64,000 nt of DNA from Neiella marina (GTDB taxonomy: Bacteria; Pseudomonadota; Gammaproteobacteria; Enterobacterales; Neiellaceae). Position 1 is the first letter of the stretch; each line of letters opens with the position of its first letter. Below, piece by piece: positions 1 through 9,767 of the stretch. The translations under genes and the position numbers were made by a program. The DNA is taken from contig NZ_NGNS01000002.1 of assembly GCF_002165625.1 (NCBI RefSeq), positions 186,001-250,000 of the forward strand. The letters run 5' to 3'. Under the pieces are notes generated by a model. That model did no database searches. It was not told where the DNA came from and saw only the letters and a program-made list of their open reading frames with translations.

Positions 1-1304
1 ACAGCAGCGCGAAAGAGTTTTTGAGCGCCGCGATTACGGATTACAACGCCATGTTTAAATCTAACTATGGCGTGGACAGTAATGGCTTTCAGAACTACTA
101 CCGTGACCTTGCCCAGCGCGTGAAGAATCAAGAGATAGATCTGCTCATAGTGGTCGGTATGTTTTTAACGGGCTTTGATGCGCCTACGCTTAACACCTTG
201 TTTGTTGATAAGAATTTGCGCTATCACGGCTTGATGCAGGCATTTTCTCGCACTAATCGCATTTATGATGCAACGAAGACCTTTGGCAATATTGTTACCT
301 TCCGGGACTTAGAGCAGGCAACCATTGATGCTATCACCTTGTTTGGTGACAAAAACACCAAAAACGTGGTGTTGGAGAAGAGCTACAAAGAATACATGGA
401 AGGCTTTAACGATATTGCTACTGGCCAAGCGCGTCGAGGTTTTGTTGATATAGTAAAAGAGCTGCAAGAACGCTTTCCAAACCCAGAAAATATTGAAAAA
501 GAACAAGATAAAAAAGAGTTTGCCAAGCTGTTTGGTGAATACCTAAAAGCAGAAAATATTTTACAAAACTACGATGAATTTGCTGGCTTGAAAGCACTGC
601 AAAGCCTAGATACCAGTGATGAACAAGCTGTTGAAGAGTTCAAATCAAAGTACTATCTGGACGATGTTGACATCGAGGCAATGCAAACCATCGATATGCC
701 GAGCGAACGTGCTATTCAAGATTATCGCTCTACCTATAACGATACCCGCGACTGGTTGCGACGCGATAAAGAAGGTCAGGACAAAGATAAGTCAACGGTA
801 GACTGGGACGACGTGGTCTTTGAAATTGATTTGCTTAAATCCCAAGAAATAAACCTCGATTACATTCTTGAATTGATTTTTGATCACAATAAGAAGAACA
901 AGAGCAAAGAAGGCTTGATTGAAGAAGTCCGCCGTATGATCCGCGGTAGCCTTGGCAATAGAGCGAAAGAAAGCTTGGTGGTTGATTTTATTAACCAGAC
1001 AAACCTAGATGAGATCAATGACAAAGCCAGCATTATCGACGCTTTCTTCAAATTCGCCCAGGCGGAGCAGAAGCGCGAAGCCGATGCCATTATTGCCTCT
1101 GAAAAGCTCAATATCGATGCTGCCAAACGCTATATTGCGTCATCACTTAAACGTGAGTACGCCTCTGAAAATGGCACTGCACTTAATGAGGCGCTGCCCA
1201 AACTTAGCCCATTGAACCCACAGTACCGAACCCAGAAGCAAACGGTGTTTCAGAAAATTGCCGCTTTTGTTGAAAAATTCAAAGGTGTGGGTGGGCAGAT
1301 ATAA
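1..1304 (+). CDS. hsdR: Type I restriction enzyme R subunit (HsdR), C-terminal part; 5' end outside window
   Basis: The frame is open from the first bases of the window, so the gene starts upstream and only about 433 C-terminal residues are seen. The visible part begins in the second RecA-like helicase lobe: '[16 protein letters not shown]' and '[10 protein letters not shown]' are the classic HsdR motif V/VI region (ATP-dependent translocase). It is followed by the charged, helical C-terminal region that docks on the HsdM/HsdS methylase. HsdR is the motor and nuclease subunit that cuts unmodified DNA. The nuclease motif and HsdM/HsdS would lie upstream and cannot be checked. It sits in the accessory hotspot upstream of traI, directly before a SIR2-HerA pair. 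The family call is firm; intactness of the whole system is unknown. Confidence 0.88.
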   Translation, partial: SSAKEFLSAAITDYNAMFKSNYGVDSNGFQNYYRDLAQRVKNQEIDLLIVVGMFLTGFDAPTLNTLFVDKNLRYHGLMQAFSRTNRIYDATKTFGNIVTFRDLEQATIDAITLFGDKNTKNVVLEKSYKEYMEGFNDIATGQARRGFVDIVKELQERFPNPENIEKEQDKKEFAKLFGEYLKAENILQNYDEFAGLKALQSLDTSDEQAVEEFKSKYYLDDVDIEAMQTIDMPSERAIQDYRSTYNDTRDWLRRDKEGQDKDKSTVDWDDVVFEIDLLKSQEINLDYILELIFDHNKKNKSKEGLIEEVRRMIRGSLGNRAKESLVVDFINQTNLDEINDKASIIDAFFKFAQAEQKREADAIIASEKLNIDAAKRYIASSLKREYASENGTALNEALPKLSPLNPQYRTQKQTVFQKIAAFVEKFKGVGGQI

Positions 1305-1406
1305 GTGTTATTACGTGCTGTTCAGGAACGAGGTCAAATAGCGCAAGTGTCTGAAATTTATTAATTTCTAGGCTGGTTATCTTTTACGTGGAAGGTGAAT
1401 TAAAAA

Positions 1407-2666
1407 ATGGAAAATGAAAACATAGTAAGGTTTTTGTCATCAGACATAAAAAGGAACACCGCGTCTTCGAAGAGAGAGCCAATCGAAATTGATCTTTCTA
1501 ATGATGACTTAGATGACGAGCTGGCCACATTTTTTCGTTTTATCAATAAAGTTTTAGATACTGATAACTTAGTCATACTGGCTGGTTCAGGCACGTCTTT
1601 AACATTTAATAAGCTTTCTCAGCAGAACAAAGCGCCTATCGCTCCAAGTATGTGGCACCTTTGGGACTATTGTAAAAAAGCAGATGAGAATCTTTTTCAA
1701 TTGGTTTTGAAGGCAACAAATTATGATGCTCTTCAAAAACATCGTGAAGAAAATGGAGATGCAAAGCCTGACATTGAACTATTATTGTCTCTTTGCGATT
1801 CCTCTTTAGCCGTTGGAAACCTTTCAAATCAAAGAAATAATCAAGTAAGTAAGTTCCTTGAGCAAGCCAAAAACATAATTTTAGCTAAAACTACCTTTAC
1901 TGAATCGATCCCTGAATCAGACTGGGTTAGTCATGATAAATTTATGCGTGCAGTAGGTAGAAGGAGTGCTCAGCAACAACGACTTAAACTTTTCACGACT
2001 AATTATGACTTGGCTTTTGAGCACGCTGCATCAAATACTGGGTTTGTTGTTATTGATGGTTTTGAGTTTTCTAACCCCTCTTTTTTTAATCCTATGTGGT
2101 TCAAGTATGACATAGTGAACCGTGGGCACTCCAAGAGTAGTGAAGGCGCATACATATCCAATGTGGTTCAGCTATACAAGATGCATGGCTCTGTGGACTG
2201 GAGAAAATTTAACGGCAGAGTTAGAAAGCTAGGTGCTGATAGCAAAATTGGTGAACCTGTTTTTATCTATCCAAGCAGTAGCAAATATCAGACATCTTAT
2301 GATTCTCCTTACTTAGATATGATGACTTCTTTTTTAGAAGTAGTTAAACAACCCAAAACGGCTGTATTGTGCCTAGGTTTTGGTTTTAATGATAAGCATA
2401 TAAATAATGCGCTAACTATGGCGCTTAGGACTAACCCTGAGTTTATGCTGATGGTTGCAACGAAAGACCCATTCAGTGTAACGGGTTCATTTAATAATGA
2501 GATTAGAAATCTGCTAATGGCAGCTATTGACCATGGGGATGGCAGAATCGCGATAATGGATTCAACGTTTAAACAGTTTTCTAGTCTGCTACCTGAGCGA
2601 AGATCAACAACTCCCGAGGATGAACTTTTCAAAGCATTTGAGAAAATCACAGCGAGTATTAAATAA
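1407..2666 (+). CDS. SIR2-like NADase-domain protein of a SIR2-HerA antiviral pair
   Basis: 419 aa. Sirtuin-like features are visible: a glycine-rich nucleotide loop 'ILAGSGTS' (about residues 57-64), 'TTNYDLAFEHA' (about 197-207, the Asn/Asp motif), 'KMHGSVDW' with the likely catalytic His near 260, and a late 'LGFGFNDKHINNAL' segment. Proteins of this kind in defence operons act as NAD+-depleting effectors rather than deacetylases (established for several SIR2 defence families). The stop is 12 nt before the start of a HerA-type ATPase, the gene order of SIR2-HerA systems. The ATG lies about 100 nt after hsdR. The DNA is visibly more AT-rich than the tra genes, which fits acquired cargo. NADase activity is inferred. 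Confidence 0.82.
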   Translation: MENENIVRFLSSDIKRNTASSKREPIEIDLSNDDLDDELATFFRFINKVLDTDNLVILAGSGTSLTFNKLSQQNKAPIAPSMWHLWDYCKKADENLFQLVLKATNYDALQKHREENGDAKPDIELLLSLCDSSLAVGNLSNQRNNQVSKFLEQAKNIILAKTTFTESIPESDWVSHDKFMRAVGRRSAQQQRLKLFTTNYDLAFEHAASNTGFVVIDGFEFSNPSFFNPMWFKYDIVNRGHSKSSEGAYISNVVQLYKMHGSVDWRKFNGRVRKLGADSKIGEPVFIYPSSSKYQTSYDSPYLDMMTSFLEVVKQPKTAVLCLGFGFNDKHINNALTMALRTNPEFMLMVATKDPFSVTGSFNNEIRNLLMAAIDHGDGRIAIMDSTFKQFSSLLPERRSTTPEDELFKAFEKITASIK

Positions 2667-2678
2667 GGGAGACTATTC

Positions 2679-4412
2679 ATGGAACGGAAAAACTGGTTTT
2701 CCCCGTACGATCCAACAAGACGGATTGGTAGCGTCATTAGCGTATCTGCAACCGAGCTTATCATTAACTTATCTAAAGCGGGATCTGGTGAGCCCAGTTG
2801 GTCATTCGGAAATCGAATAGCCGCTGGAGAAGTAAATGAATTTGTATTCATCGACATAGGTGAAACAGCGATACTTGGGCGCTTAGTGAAAGTGTGGATT
2901 GAGGGCGGAGAGAGATTAAGTGTTGACGGTTTGGCTGATAAACCATCCGAAAATCATCCAATTGGACTTGTTCAATTATTGGTGAGTTTGAACCCAGCTA
3001 ATGGTCGTAACTACAAAGGAATTAAGCAGCATCCGAGATTAGGTAGCCAAATATATTCAGCTCACCCGTATCTGGTATCAATAATCGCTGAAGGTAAACA
3101 AGATGAGGAGCCTGGCCAAATCCATTTACCGTTAGCCTCACTTCCGCATGATGAATCCGTAACTGTTCACGTTACCCCAGAAAAATTATTTTCACGCCAT
3201 TGCGCTATTTTAGGAGCAACAGGTGGCGGGAAAAGTTACTCGATGACAAACATCATCGAGCAAGTGATTAAGGCCGGAGGCAAAGCAATTATTATTGACC
3301 CTACGGGGGAATATGAGTCACTTGGCTGTGACAGTTACTATGTTGGGAATCATGCAAAAGCAACTCCATTTAATCAGTTAACTTTTCCACATTGGCAGTT
3401 TACAGACTCAGATATTAGAGCCTTTTTAAGGCCTTCAGCGCAAAGCCAAGCGCCTAAACTGGAGGCTGCTATCGAGAGTCAAAGGCTTGTTTCACACTAT
3501 TATCAGAATAACTCTTTTGGATTGGGTATTACTTCAGAGTATTTGCTGAATAAGTCAGGACAGCTAAAAGCGACTTATAAATCTGCTCTCGTACAAATGA
3601 ATAGCCATAATCAGGCTTCACCATGGTCATTTGCACTTACAGCAGAACAAATTGAGTGTGAGTGTGTATATCCAACAGCAAATTATGGGAAAGACCCCAG
3701 TAAGTGGGGAGATAGGTCTGAGGCTGACGTTGGTCATTGTCTCAATCTAATTTCTCGTATGAAAGCTTACGCTAGTAATACAAATTTAAAATGGATGATT
3801 GATGCTGCTGGTGAGCTAAAAACGTTGCCTGACTTGATTGATGAATTCTGCTCATCAAACCAAAATAACAACGTAATTAGACTGGATTTGTCGGCAGTTC
3901 CATTTGAAGCAAACTCAAGAGAAATACTTGTTAATGCCATTGGTAGAAAGTTGTTATCTGTAGCCAGGCAAGGTGCAATAAATCATGGTGCACCTCTATT
4001 AGTATTTATTGATGAAGCTCATCAATTTCTCAATAAGCGAATTGGTGAAGAAACGAACAGGTTTGAGTTGGATGCCTTTGGTAATATTGCTAAAGAAGGT
4101 AGAAAGTATGGTTTAAATACCATCATTGCTACTCAGCGCCCACGTGACATTCCTGAAGATGTTTTAAGTCAGATAGGTACACTTATTGTGCATAGGTTGA
4201 CCAATCAGCTGGACCAAGAAATTGTAAAAAAGGCTGTTGGCGCTATTGATCAACGTTCAGCATCTTTTCTCCCTGTCTTGGGTCAAGGAGAAGCGTTGTT
4301 GTTAGGAGTCGATTTCCCATTTCCTATGACTGTGAAAATGAAACGTCCTGCAAATGCGCCAACTTCGAAAAGCGCTGGCTTTTCTAAAAGTTGGAAACCT
4401 TTGCAAAATTAG
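2679..4412 (+). CDS. HerA-like hexameric ATPase/translocase, partner of the SIR2 protein
   Basis: 577 aa. The N-terminal ~140 residues match the HAS-barrel region of HerA/DUF87 ATPases. Walker A is 'GATGGGKSYS' (about residue 178) and Walker B is 'LVFIDEAHQF' (about 442-451). The stretch 'GLNTIIATQRPRDIPEDV' with the following 'HRLTNQLDQEIVKKA' is the typical HerA/FtsK-fold sensor and arginine-finger region. HerA proteins form hexameric rings; in SIR2-HerA systems the ring assembles with the SIR2 effector. A GGGAG ribosome-binding site precedes the ATG, only 12 nt after the SIR2 stop, so the two are probably co-translated. No nuclease domain is visible in this protein, so the killing activity is assigned to the SIR2 partner. 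Confidence 0.85.
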   Translation: MERKNWFSPYDPTRRIGSVISVSATELIINLSKAGSGEPSWSFGNRIAAGEVNEFVFIDIGETAILGRLVKVWIEGGERLSVDGLADKPSENHPIGLVQLLVSLNPANGRNYKGIKQHPRLGSQIYSAHPYLVSIIAEGKQDEEPGQIHLPLASLPHDESVTVHVTPEKLFSRHCAILGATGGGKSYSMTNIIEQVIKAGGKAIIIDPTGEYESLGCDSYYVGNHAKATPFNQLTFPHWQFTDSDIRAFLRPSAQSQAPKLEAAIESQRLVSHYYQNNSFGLGITSEYLLNKSGQLKATYKSALVQMNSHNQASPWSFALTAEQIECECVYPTANYGKDPSKWGDRSEADVGHCLNLISRMKAYASNTNLKWMIDAAGELKTLPDLIDEFCSSNQNNNVIRLDLSAVPFEANSREILVNAIGRKLLSVARQGAINHGAPLLVFIDEAHQFLNKRIGEETNRFELDAFGNIAKEGRKYGLNTIIATQRPRDIPEDVLSQIGTLIVHRLTNQLDQEIVKKAVGAIDQRSASFLPVLGQGEALLLGVDFPFPMTVKMKRPANAPTSKSAGFSKSWKPLQN

Positions 4413-4478
4413 TTTCAATTAAGACAAAACTGCTTCGCCACTTCCTAGTCAAATAGATGCGGTTCTTTTACATCTAAT

Positions 4479-4529
4479 TCACCGCCGGTGAGTTTATGAA
4501 CCTCCACACTATCGTGTCGGAGGTTCACA
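4479..4529 (+). promoter_or_regulatory. Two-hairpin leader of traI with sequestered ribosome-binding site
   Basis: A first small stem (TCACC/GGTGA, 4479-4491) is followed by GAACCTCC-ACAC (4498-4509) pairing with GTGT-c-GGAGGTTC (4514-4526). The second stem buries the GGAGG Shine-Dalgarno, 7 nt before the ATG. This is the clearest member of a leader family found before at least fourteen genes of this ICE. Confidence 0.72.
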
Positions 4530-6680
4530 ATGTTCAAAAACCTATTTTTTCAAACCAAAGCACTACCAGAGCGGTCATATCAACTCGATGCAGAAATCCC
4601 ACGCTACCCGCCATTCCTGAAGGGGTTGCCAGCTGCATCACCTGAAGATTTGCAGTCCACACAAGACGAGCTAATTGCCAAACTACGCCAGGTACTTGGC
4701 TTTAATCAGCGTGATTTTCAAAGGCTAATCCAGCCCTGCATTGATCATCTGGCTGCTTATGTTCACTTGTTGCCAGCTTCTGAGCATCATCATCACAGTG
4801 GTGCGGGTGGTTTATTACGTCATTCGTTGGAAGTTGCTTTTTGGGCGGCACAAGCTGCTGAAGGGATCATCTTTGTTGCCAGTGGCACCCCGGTTGAGAA
4901 AAAAGAGCTAGAGCCAAGGTGGCGTGTTGCGGCGGCATTAGGCGGTTTGTTCCACGATATTGGTAAGCCCGTTTCAGACCTGTCTATCACAGACGAAGAT
5001 GGACGCTATCAGTGGAACCCTTTTTTAGAAACCTTATCTCAGTGGACCACTAATAACAGCATTGAACGCTATTTCATTCGTTGGCGTGACGGACGGTGCA
5101 AGCGGCACGAGCAATTTTCAATTCTGGTTTTAAACCGGGTGATGACACCAGAGTTGCTCGCCTGGTTAACCCAGCCAGGCCCTGAGATTTTGCAAGCCAT
5201 GCTGGAGGCAATTGGCAATACCGATCCCGAGCATGTCCTGTCTAAATTGGTTATTGAAGCTGACCAAACCAGTGTCCAGCGAGACCTGAAAGCTCAACGA
5301 ATTTCCGTTGACGACAATGCCCTTGGTGTCCCAGTCGAACGCTATCTACTTGATGCCATGAGGCGATTGCTTGCCAGTTCGCAATGGCTGGTCAATCAGC
5401 GAGATGCCAGAGTCTGGGTACGAAAATCCAATCAATCAACCCATCTTTACTTGGTTTGGAAAAGCGCGGCTAAGGACATCATTGAGTTATTGGCCAAAGA
5501 CAAGATACCTGGCATCCCAAGAGATGCCGATACCCTTGCGGACATCCTCATTGAGCGAGGATTGGCCACTAAATCCGCCTCAAATGAGCGATATGAAAGC
5601 CTTGCCCCTGAAGTGCTGATCAAAGACGACAAGCCAATCTGGTTAGGCATGCTGCATATAGTTGAGGCCGATTTATTGTTCAGCTCGAATGTACCAAGTG
5701 GTGTGACACTGTTTAGTAAACCTGAGTGGGAAGCAACACAGCAAACACAAGCAGAGCCACAGAGTCGTTCCTGTGAGCAGCCAGGCTTGTCTGAAGCGTC
5801 ATCATCAATCGAACATAGCAGTTCGGCTGAGTCGCTATCGACAAAATCGTCCGAACAAGATGATGAACTTCGTCATGCCAGTGATGTTAGTAACCCCCAG
5901 GCAACTGAAAATGCTCCAGGTGATGAATGCGAAAAGCCTAACAATTCATATGATGGCGCTATCTCAAATAACGTAAACCAGCACGATACAGAAGCATTGA
6001 ATCTCCCTGAATCTTTGGCGTGGCTCCCAGAGGCCAGCAGTGCGTTGGTTATGGTTGGTGAACAGATACTGATCCGCTATCCCGATGCCGTAAGACCTTG
6101 GTGTGCCCCCCGAAAACTGCTTGCTGAACTCAGTCGATTAGATTGGCTTGAACTAGATCCGGCAAACCCGACGCGTAAAGCCAGAACTGTGACTACAAAT
6201 GATGGAGTTCAGGAGCAAGGATTACTGCTGAAAGTATCGATTTCTAAAGGGCTAACTGCACAGATTGACCTCTCCAAACAAGATGCAGAACCGGCGGCAG
6301 CAATTCAGAACGAAGAGGCTTCACAGCGTCCGAGTCGAACTGAGACAACCAGTCCCCAAGCAAAAGAGCTCGCCACAAGAGCGGAGCGTAAGCAAAAGCC
6401 GATTGCGCCCAATGCGAACTCAAGTACAGACCTCAAACACGCGCAGCGGCAACAGATGGTTAATTTTGTGAAAGATTTGCCCATCTTACTGACCGATGGC
6501 GATTACCCAGACGTGGATCATAGTGCCGATGGTATTCGCGTCACGATTCAAACCTTACGCCAAGTCGCCAATGAGCATGGCATTCCAGCCGGACAGCTGC
6601 TTCGGGGGATCTCGGCCAGTGACCAATGCCAGTTTGATGAGGGGGAAACGGTTCTGTTTACCGCTCACGCTGAACGTTAA
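4530..6680 (+). CDS. traI: Conjugative relaxase TraI (MOBH family)
   Basis: 716 aa. Nicks oriT and pilots the transferred strand. The N-terminal TraI_2 relaxase domain carries the MOBH histidine cluster (His86-His89, then His98 in 'LLRHSLEVAFWAA') and an HD-hydrolase-like pair in 'GGLFHDIGKP' (His142-Asp143). A low-complexity Ser/Glu-rich linker (about residues 400-480) leads to a C-terminal TraI_2_C-type domain ending near 'RGISASDQCQFDEGE'. Length and layout are those of SXT/R391 TraI. It is followed 48 nt later by traD. The start is fixed by the GGAGG at 4519, which lies within a stem (see leader). oriT itself is not in this window. Confidence 0.95.
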   Translation: MFKNLFFQTKALPERSYQLDAEIPRYPPFLKGLPAASPEDLQSTQDELIAKLRQVLGFNQRDFQRLIQPCIDHLAAYVHLLPASEHHHHSGAGGLLRHSLEVAFWAAQAAEGIIFVASGTPVEKKELEPRWRVAAALGGLFHDIGKPVSDLSITDEDGRYQWNPFLETLSQWTTNNSIERYFIRWRDGRCKRHEQFSILVLNRVMTPELLAWLTQPGPEILQAMLEAIGNTDPEHVLSKLVIEADQTSVQRDLKAQRISVDDNALGVPVERYLLDAMRRLLASSQWLVNQRDARVWVRKSNQSTHLYLVWKSAAKDIIELLAKDKIPGIPRDADTLADILIERGLATKSASNERYESLAPEVLIKDDKPIWLGMLHIVEADLLFSSNVPSGVTLFSKPEWEATQQTQAEPQSRSCEQPGLSEASSSIEHSSSAESLSTKSSEQDDELRHASDVSNPQATENAPGDECEKPNNSYDGAISNNVNQHDTEALNLPESLAWLPEASSALVMVGEQILIRYPDAVRPWCAPRKLLAELSRLDWLELDPANPTRKARTVTTNDGVQEQGLLLKVSISKGLTAQIDLSKQDAEPAAAIQNEEASQRPSRTETTSPQAKELATRAERKQKPIAPNANSSTDLKHAQRQQMVNFVKDLPILLTDGDYPDVDHSADGIRVTIQTLRQVANEHGIPAGQLLRGISASDQCQFDEGETVLFTAHAER

Positions 6681-6728
6681 TCCATTTGAAATTAATCGGA
6701 TTGCAAACGGTTATTTTGCGGAGCATGA

Positions 6729-8549
6729 ATGAAAGAAAACGCATACGAGATGCCCTGGCGCACGAACTATGAAGCCATGGCAGCAGCAGGTTGGCTGGTT
6801 GGGGCAACTGGGGCAATTGCCGCAGAAATGCTGACTGAGCTACCACCTGAGCCATTTTGGTGGATGACAGGGATTTCCTCGGGCATGGCGTTGTATCGCC
6901 TGCCTGAGGCTTACCGTCTTTATAAGTTGCAGAAGGGGCTAAAAGGCAAACCTTTGGCTTTTATGGCGCTTTCGCATTTGCAAAAAGTGATGGCAAAACA
7001 TCCTGATGAATTGTGGTTAGGGTATGGCTTTGAGTGGGACCAACGTCATGCCCAACGCGCTTATGAAATCCTAAAGCGGGATAAGCAAACCTTGCTTAAC
7101 CAAGGTCACGGCAAACAAATGGGTTCGACCTGGATTCATGGTGTCGAGCCCAAAGAAGAAGATGTGTACCAGCCAGTTGGTCACACCGAGGGGCATACCT
7201 TAATTGTCGGAACGACCGGTGCGGGAAAAACCCGATGCTTTGATGCGATGATCACTCAGGCCATTTTGCGTAATGAAGCCGTGATTATTATTGACCCTAA
7301 GGGAGACAAGGAACTTAAGGATAATGCGCAGCGAGCCTGTATTGCCGCCGGTAGTCCTGAGCGCTTTGTGTATTTTCATCCGGGTTTTCCTGAGCATTCA
7401 GTACGTCTTAATCCCTTGAGGAACTTTAACCGGGGTACTGAAATTGCCAGCCGTATTGCGGCACTAATCCCATCTGAAACCGGTGCTGATCCATTTAAAG
7501 CCTTTGGCCAAATGGCACTGAATAACATCGTGCAAGGTTTGTTGCTTACTTCACAGCGTCCTGATCTGAAAACGCTGAGACGATTCTTGGAAGGTGGCCC
7601 AGAAGGCTTGGTAGTAAAAGCCGTCACAGCCTGGGGGGAGCAGGTGTATCCGAACTTTAGTGTGGAGATCAAGCGCTTTACCGAAAAGGCCAATACCTTG
7701 GCTAAACAAGCCATGGCGATGCTGCTTTTCTACTACGAACGCATTCAGCCCGTTGCCGCCAATACCGATTTGGAAGGCCTTTTGAGTATGTTTGAGCATG
7801 ACAGAACCCACTATTCCAAGATGGTGGCCTCATTGATGCCGGTGCTCAATATGCTCACATCAAGTGAACTAGGCCCATTGCTATCACCGATTGCAAATGA
7901 TGTAGATGACACCCGGTTAATTACGGATTCTGGCCGTATTATCAACAATGCCCAAGTGGCGTATATCGGCTTGGATTCATTGACTGACGCCATGGTTGGC
8001 AGCGCCATCGGTTCGTTGCTTTTATCCGATCTCACCGCCGTGGCCGGTGACCGCTATAACTATGGTGTTGATAATCGTCCCGTAAATATCTTCATCGATG
8101 AGGCGGCTGAAGTCGTCAACGATCCCTTCATTCAACTGCTCAACAAAGGCCGTGGCGCAAAAATGCGTTGTGTGATTGCTACTCAGACATTTGCTGACTT
8201 TGCAGCTCGTACAGGCAGTGAAGCTAAGGCTCGCCAGGTGTTAGGTAACATCAACAACTTGATAGCCCTTCGGGTGATGGACGCCGAAACGCAGCAGTAC
8301 ATTACCGACAATCTGCCTAAGACTCGGTTGCAGTACATCATGCAAACTCAAGGTATGTCGTCCAACTCGGACAGCCCCGCATTGTTTACCGGCAATCATG
8401 GCGAACGCTTGATGGAAGAAGAAGGCGATATGTTTCCACCGCAGTTATTAGGCCAGCTCCCAAACCTAGAATACATCGCCAAGCTTTCAGGTGGCCGCGT
8501 GATCAAAGGCCGCATTCCTATTTTAACCAGCTCTACACAGGCAGCATAA
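6729..8549 (+). CDS. traD: Type IV coupling protein TraD
   Basis: 606 aa. ATPase that links the relaxosome to the mating channel at the inner membrane. A hydrophobic N-terminal stretch (about residues 17-60) anchors it. Walker A is 'GTTGAGKTR' (about 160), Walker B is 'VNIFIDEAAEVV' (about 455), and 'CVIATQTFADF' follows as in TraD/VirD4 ATPases. Directly downstream of traI, as in all SXT/R391 elements, and followed 9 nt later by the next gene with an AGGAG site, so the genes form one operon. Some weight for family: the region after Walker A ('IIIDPKGDKEL') is typical of coupling proteins. Confidence 0.95.
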   Translation: MKENAYEMPWRTNYEAMAAAGWLVGATGAIAAEMLTELPPEPFWWMTGISSGMALYRLPEAYRLYKLQKGLKGKPLAFMALSHLQKVMAKHPDELWLGYGFEWDQRHAQRAYEILKRDKQTLLNQGHGKQMGSTWIHGVEPKEEDVYQPVGHTEGHTLIVGTTGAGKTRCFDAMITQAILRNEAVIIIDPKGDKELKDNAQRACIAAGSPERFVYFHPGFPEHSVRLNPLRNFNRGTEIASRIAALIPSETGADPFKAFGQMALNNIVQGLLLTSQRPDLKTLRRFLEGGPEGLVVKAVTAWGEQVYPNFSVEIKRFTEKANTLAKQAMAMLLFYYERIQPVAANTDLEGLLSMFEHDRTHYSKMVASLMPVLNMLTSSELGPLLSPIANDVDDTRLITDSGRIINNAQVAYIGLDSLTDAMVGSAIGSLLLSDLTAVAGDRYNYGVDNRPVNIFIDEAAEVVNDPFIQLLNKGRGAKMRCVIATQTFADFAARTGSEAKARQVLGNINNLIALRVMDAETQQYITDNLPKTRLQYIMQTQGMSSNSDSPALFTGNHGERLMEEEGDMFPPQLLGQLPNLEYIAKLSGGRVIKGRIPILTSSTQAA

Positions 8550-8558
8550 GGAGTCTGT

Positions 8559-9119
8559 ATGCATCATTCTGTCTGTCTGAAAATGACAACACTTACCAGT
8601 AAAGAAATGCTCGCTCAGTGGCAGCAACATAACCCTCAGTTCAAGGAAACCTTAAGACTACTTGAAACCGACTGGCCTCATGCGTTGGCCTCGGTGTATT
8701 GCTTGGCGGACTATTTAACGGATGCGTTCACCTTAGATGGCCATTCCATCTTTGATTTGTGCCTTTGTAATGGCTTGGGCAGTTATGAAGAAGTTAGTTG
8801 TGATGATGACAGTGTACGCCTTTGGCATTTCATTGAGGCACTGACCTGGACTGCCGCCAGTGCTTTAACGGGGATTCGCCTGCGTGATCCTGACCATTTC
8901 GAGTGGGCCGCCGTGGATGGTGTGTATTTCCACTCCTGGATTCGTAATCGTCCAAATCGAATGGCGTATTTGGCTGAAGGACGCATCGAGGTGCGTTATG
9001 TCAGTGGTCATACGACGACAAAGCGGCTTCAACAAGTGATTAAAGCCCGGATTATGACGCCAACCGTTGCAGCCATGCTGGCCCGAGTAGAAGAGGATGT
9101 TTGGCATGAGCAAGCATAA
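8559..9119 (+). CDS. Conserved ICE protein between traD and the DUF4400 gene
   Basis: 186 aa; no domain recognised. It is soluble in appearance, acidic, with several Trp and Cys residues and no signal peptide. The ATG at 8559 follows AGGAG at 8550-8554; an internal Met at codon 9 is a weaker alternative start. It sits between traD and a membrane protein gene, overlapping the latter by 14 nt, and this position is constant in SXT/R391 elements. That placement suggests a role linked to the coupling protein or to pilus assembly, but this is inference from position only. Confidence 0.7.
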   Translation: MHHSVCLKMTTLTSKEMLAQWQQHNPQFKETLRLLETDWPHALASVYCLADYLTDAFTLDGHSIFDLCLCNGLGSYEEVSCDDDSVRLWHFIEALTWTAASALTGIRLRDPDHFEWAAVDGVYFHSWIRNRPNRMAYLAEGRIEVRYVSGHTTTKRLQQVIKARIMTPTVAAMLARVEEDVWHEQA

Positions 9120-9741
9120 GTCGGTTTGGCTGCTGTGTCTGGCACTGATGCTGGAGATTATTGCCATTGGCGTATTAGTGCCCGGTGATTGGACTGGCCG
9201 GGTTATTAGTAAAGAGAAGCAGATGATCCAAAATCAATTGGGCGCACAAACAAGCTATTGGATTGGTCAAACTAGCCATGGCTGGTATCAGTCATGGATT
9301 GTGGATACGCAGATGGAGCAATCTGTGCGAGATTTTCTAATCCCCACTGAAGAACAGCGACTTCGTTCTAAAGGGATGGAGAACATGGGAGGCTTTTGGT
9401 TTGTCTGGGTAGAAGACCGTATTCAGGCATTTTTTGATGTGTTGTACCAGGTGTTCACTCGATTTGCTTTGCTGATGGTCTGGTTGCCCTTTGCGCTTAT
9501 TCTCATGTTACCGGCGCTGTGGGACGGCTTGATGACCTGGAAAATTAAGAAGACAACCTTTGATTTTTCGAGCCCTATCATTCACCGCTACAGCATGATT
9601 ATCCTGGGCTCAGGCGTCATTTTGCTGTTTATGGGATTGTTCGCCCCGCTGGCTATTCCACCGGTGGTACTACCGTCGATGATCATCGGCTTGGCGTTGA
9701 TGGCGGGGTTGGCGTTAAGTCACTTGCAGAAGAAGATATGA
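9106..9741 (+). CDS. DUF4400-type integral membrane protein of the transfer region
   Basis: About 211 aa from the ATG at 9106 (an ATG at 9097 is three codons earlier). Predicted membrane segments lie near residues 5-25, about 110-140, 160-180 and 185-205; a periplasmic loop with many Trp and Gln residues sits between the first two. Such proteins accompany TraD in SXT/R391 and IncA/C-type transfer systems, and may act at the coupling step, but the function is not established by the sequence. It overlaps the preceding gene and ends in front of a palindromic terminator. The next gene faces it, marking hotspot HS1. Confidence 0.75.
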   Translation: MSKHKSVWLLCLALMLEIIAIGVLVPGDWTGRVISKEKQMIQNQLGAQTSYWIGQTSHGWYQSWIVDTQMEQSVRDFLIPTEEQRLRSKGMENMGGFWFVWVEDRIQAFFDVLYQVFTRFALLMVWLPFALILMLPALWDGLMTWKIKKTTFDFSSPIIHRYSMIILGSGVILLFMGLFAPLAIPPVVLPSMIIGLALMAGLALSHLQKKI

Positions 9742-9760
9742 GGCCAGTTAGGCCTCATCT
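9738..9760. terminator. Terminator-like hairpin between convergent genes
   Basis: ATGAGGCC and GGCCTCAT form a perfect 8-bp stem with a 5-nt loop, overlapping the end of the DUF4400 gene and facing the reverse-strand HS1 gene. There is no long T-run, so efficiency is uncertain; it could serve both directions. Confidence 0.5.
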
Positions 9761-9767
9761 TGTAGAG

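Noticed and set aside
2309-2857. 182-codon reverse open frame across the SIR2/HerA boundary
   Set aside because: Shadow of two supported genes on the other strand.
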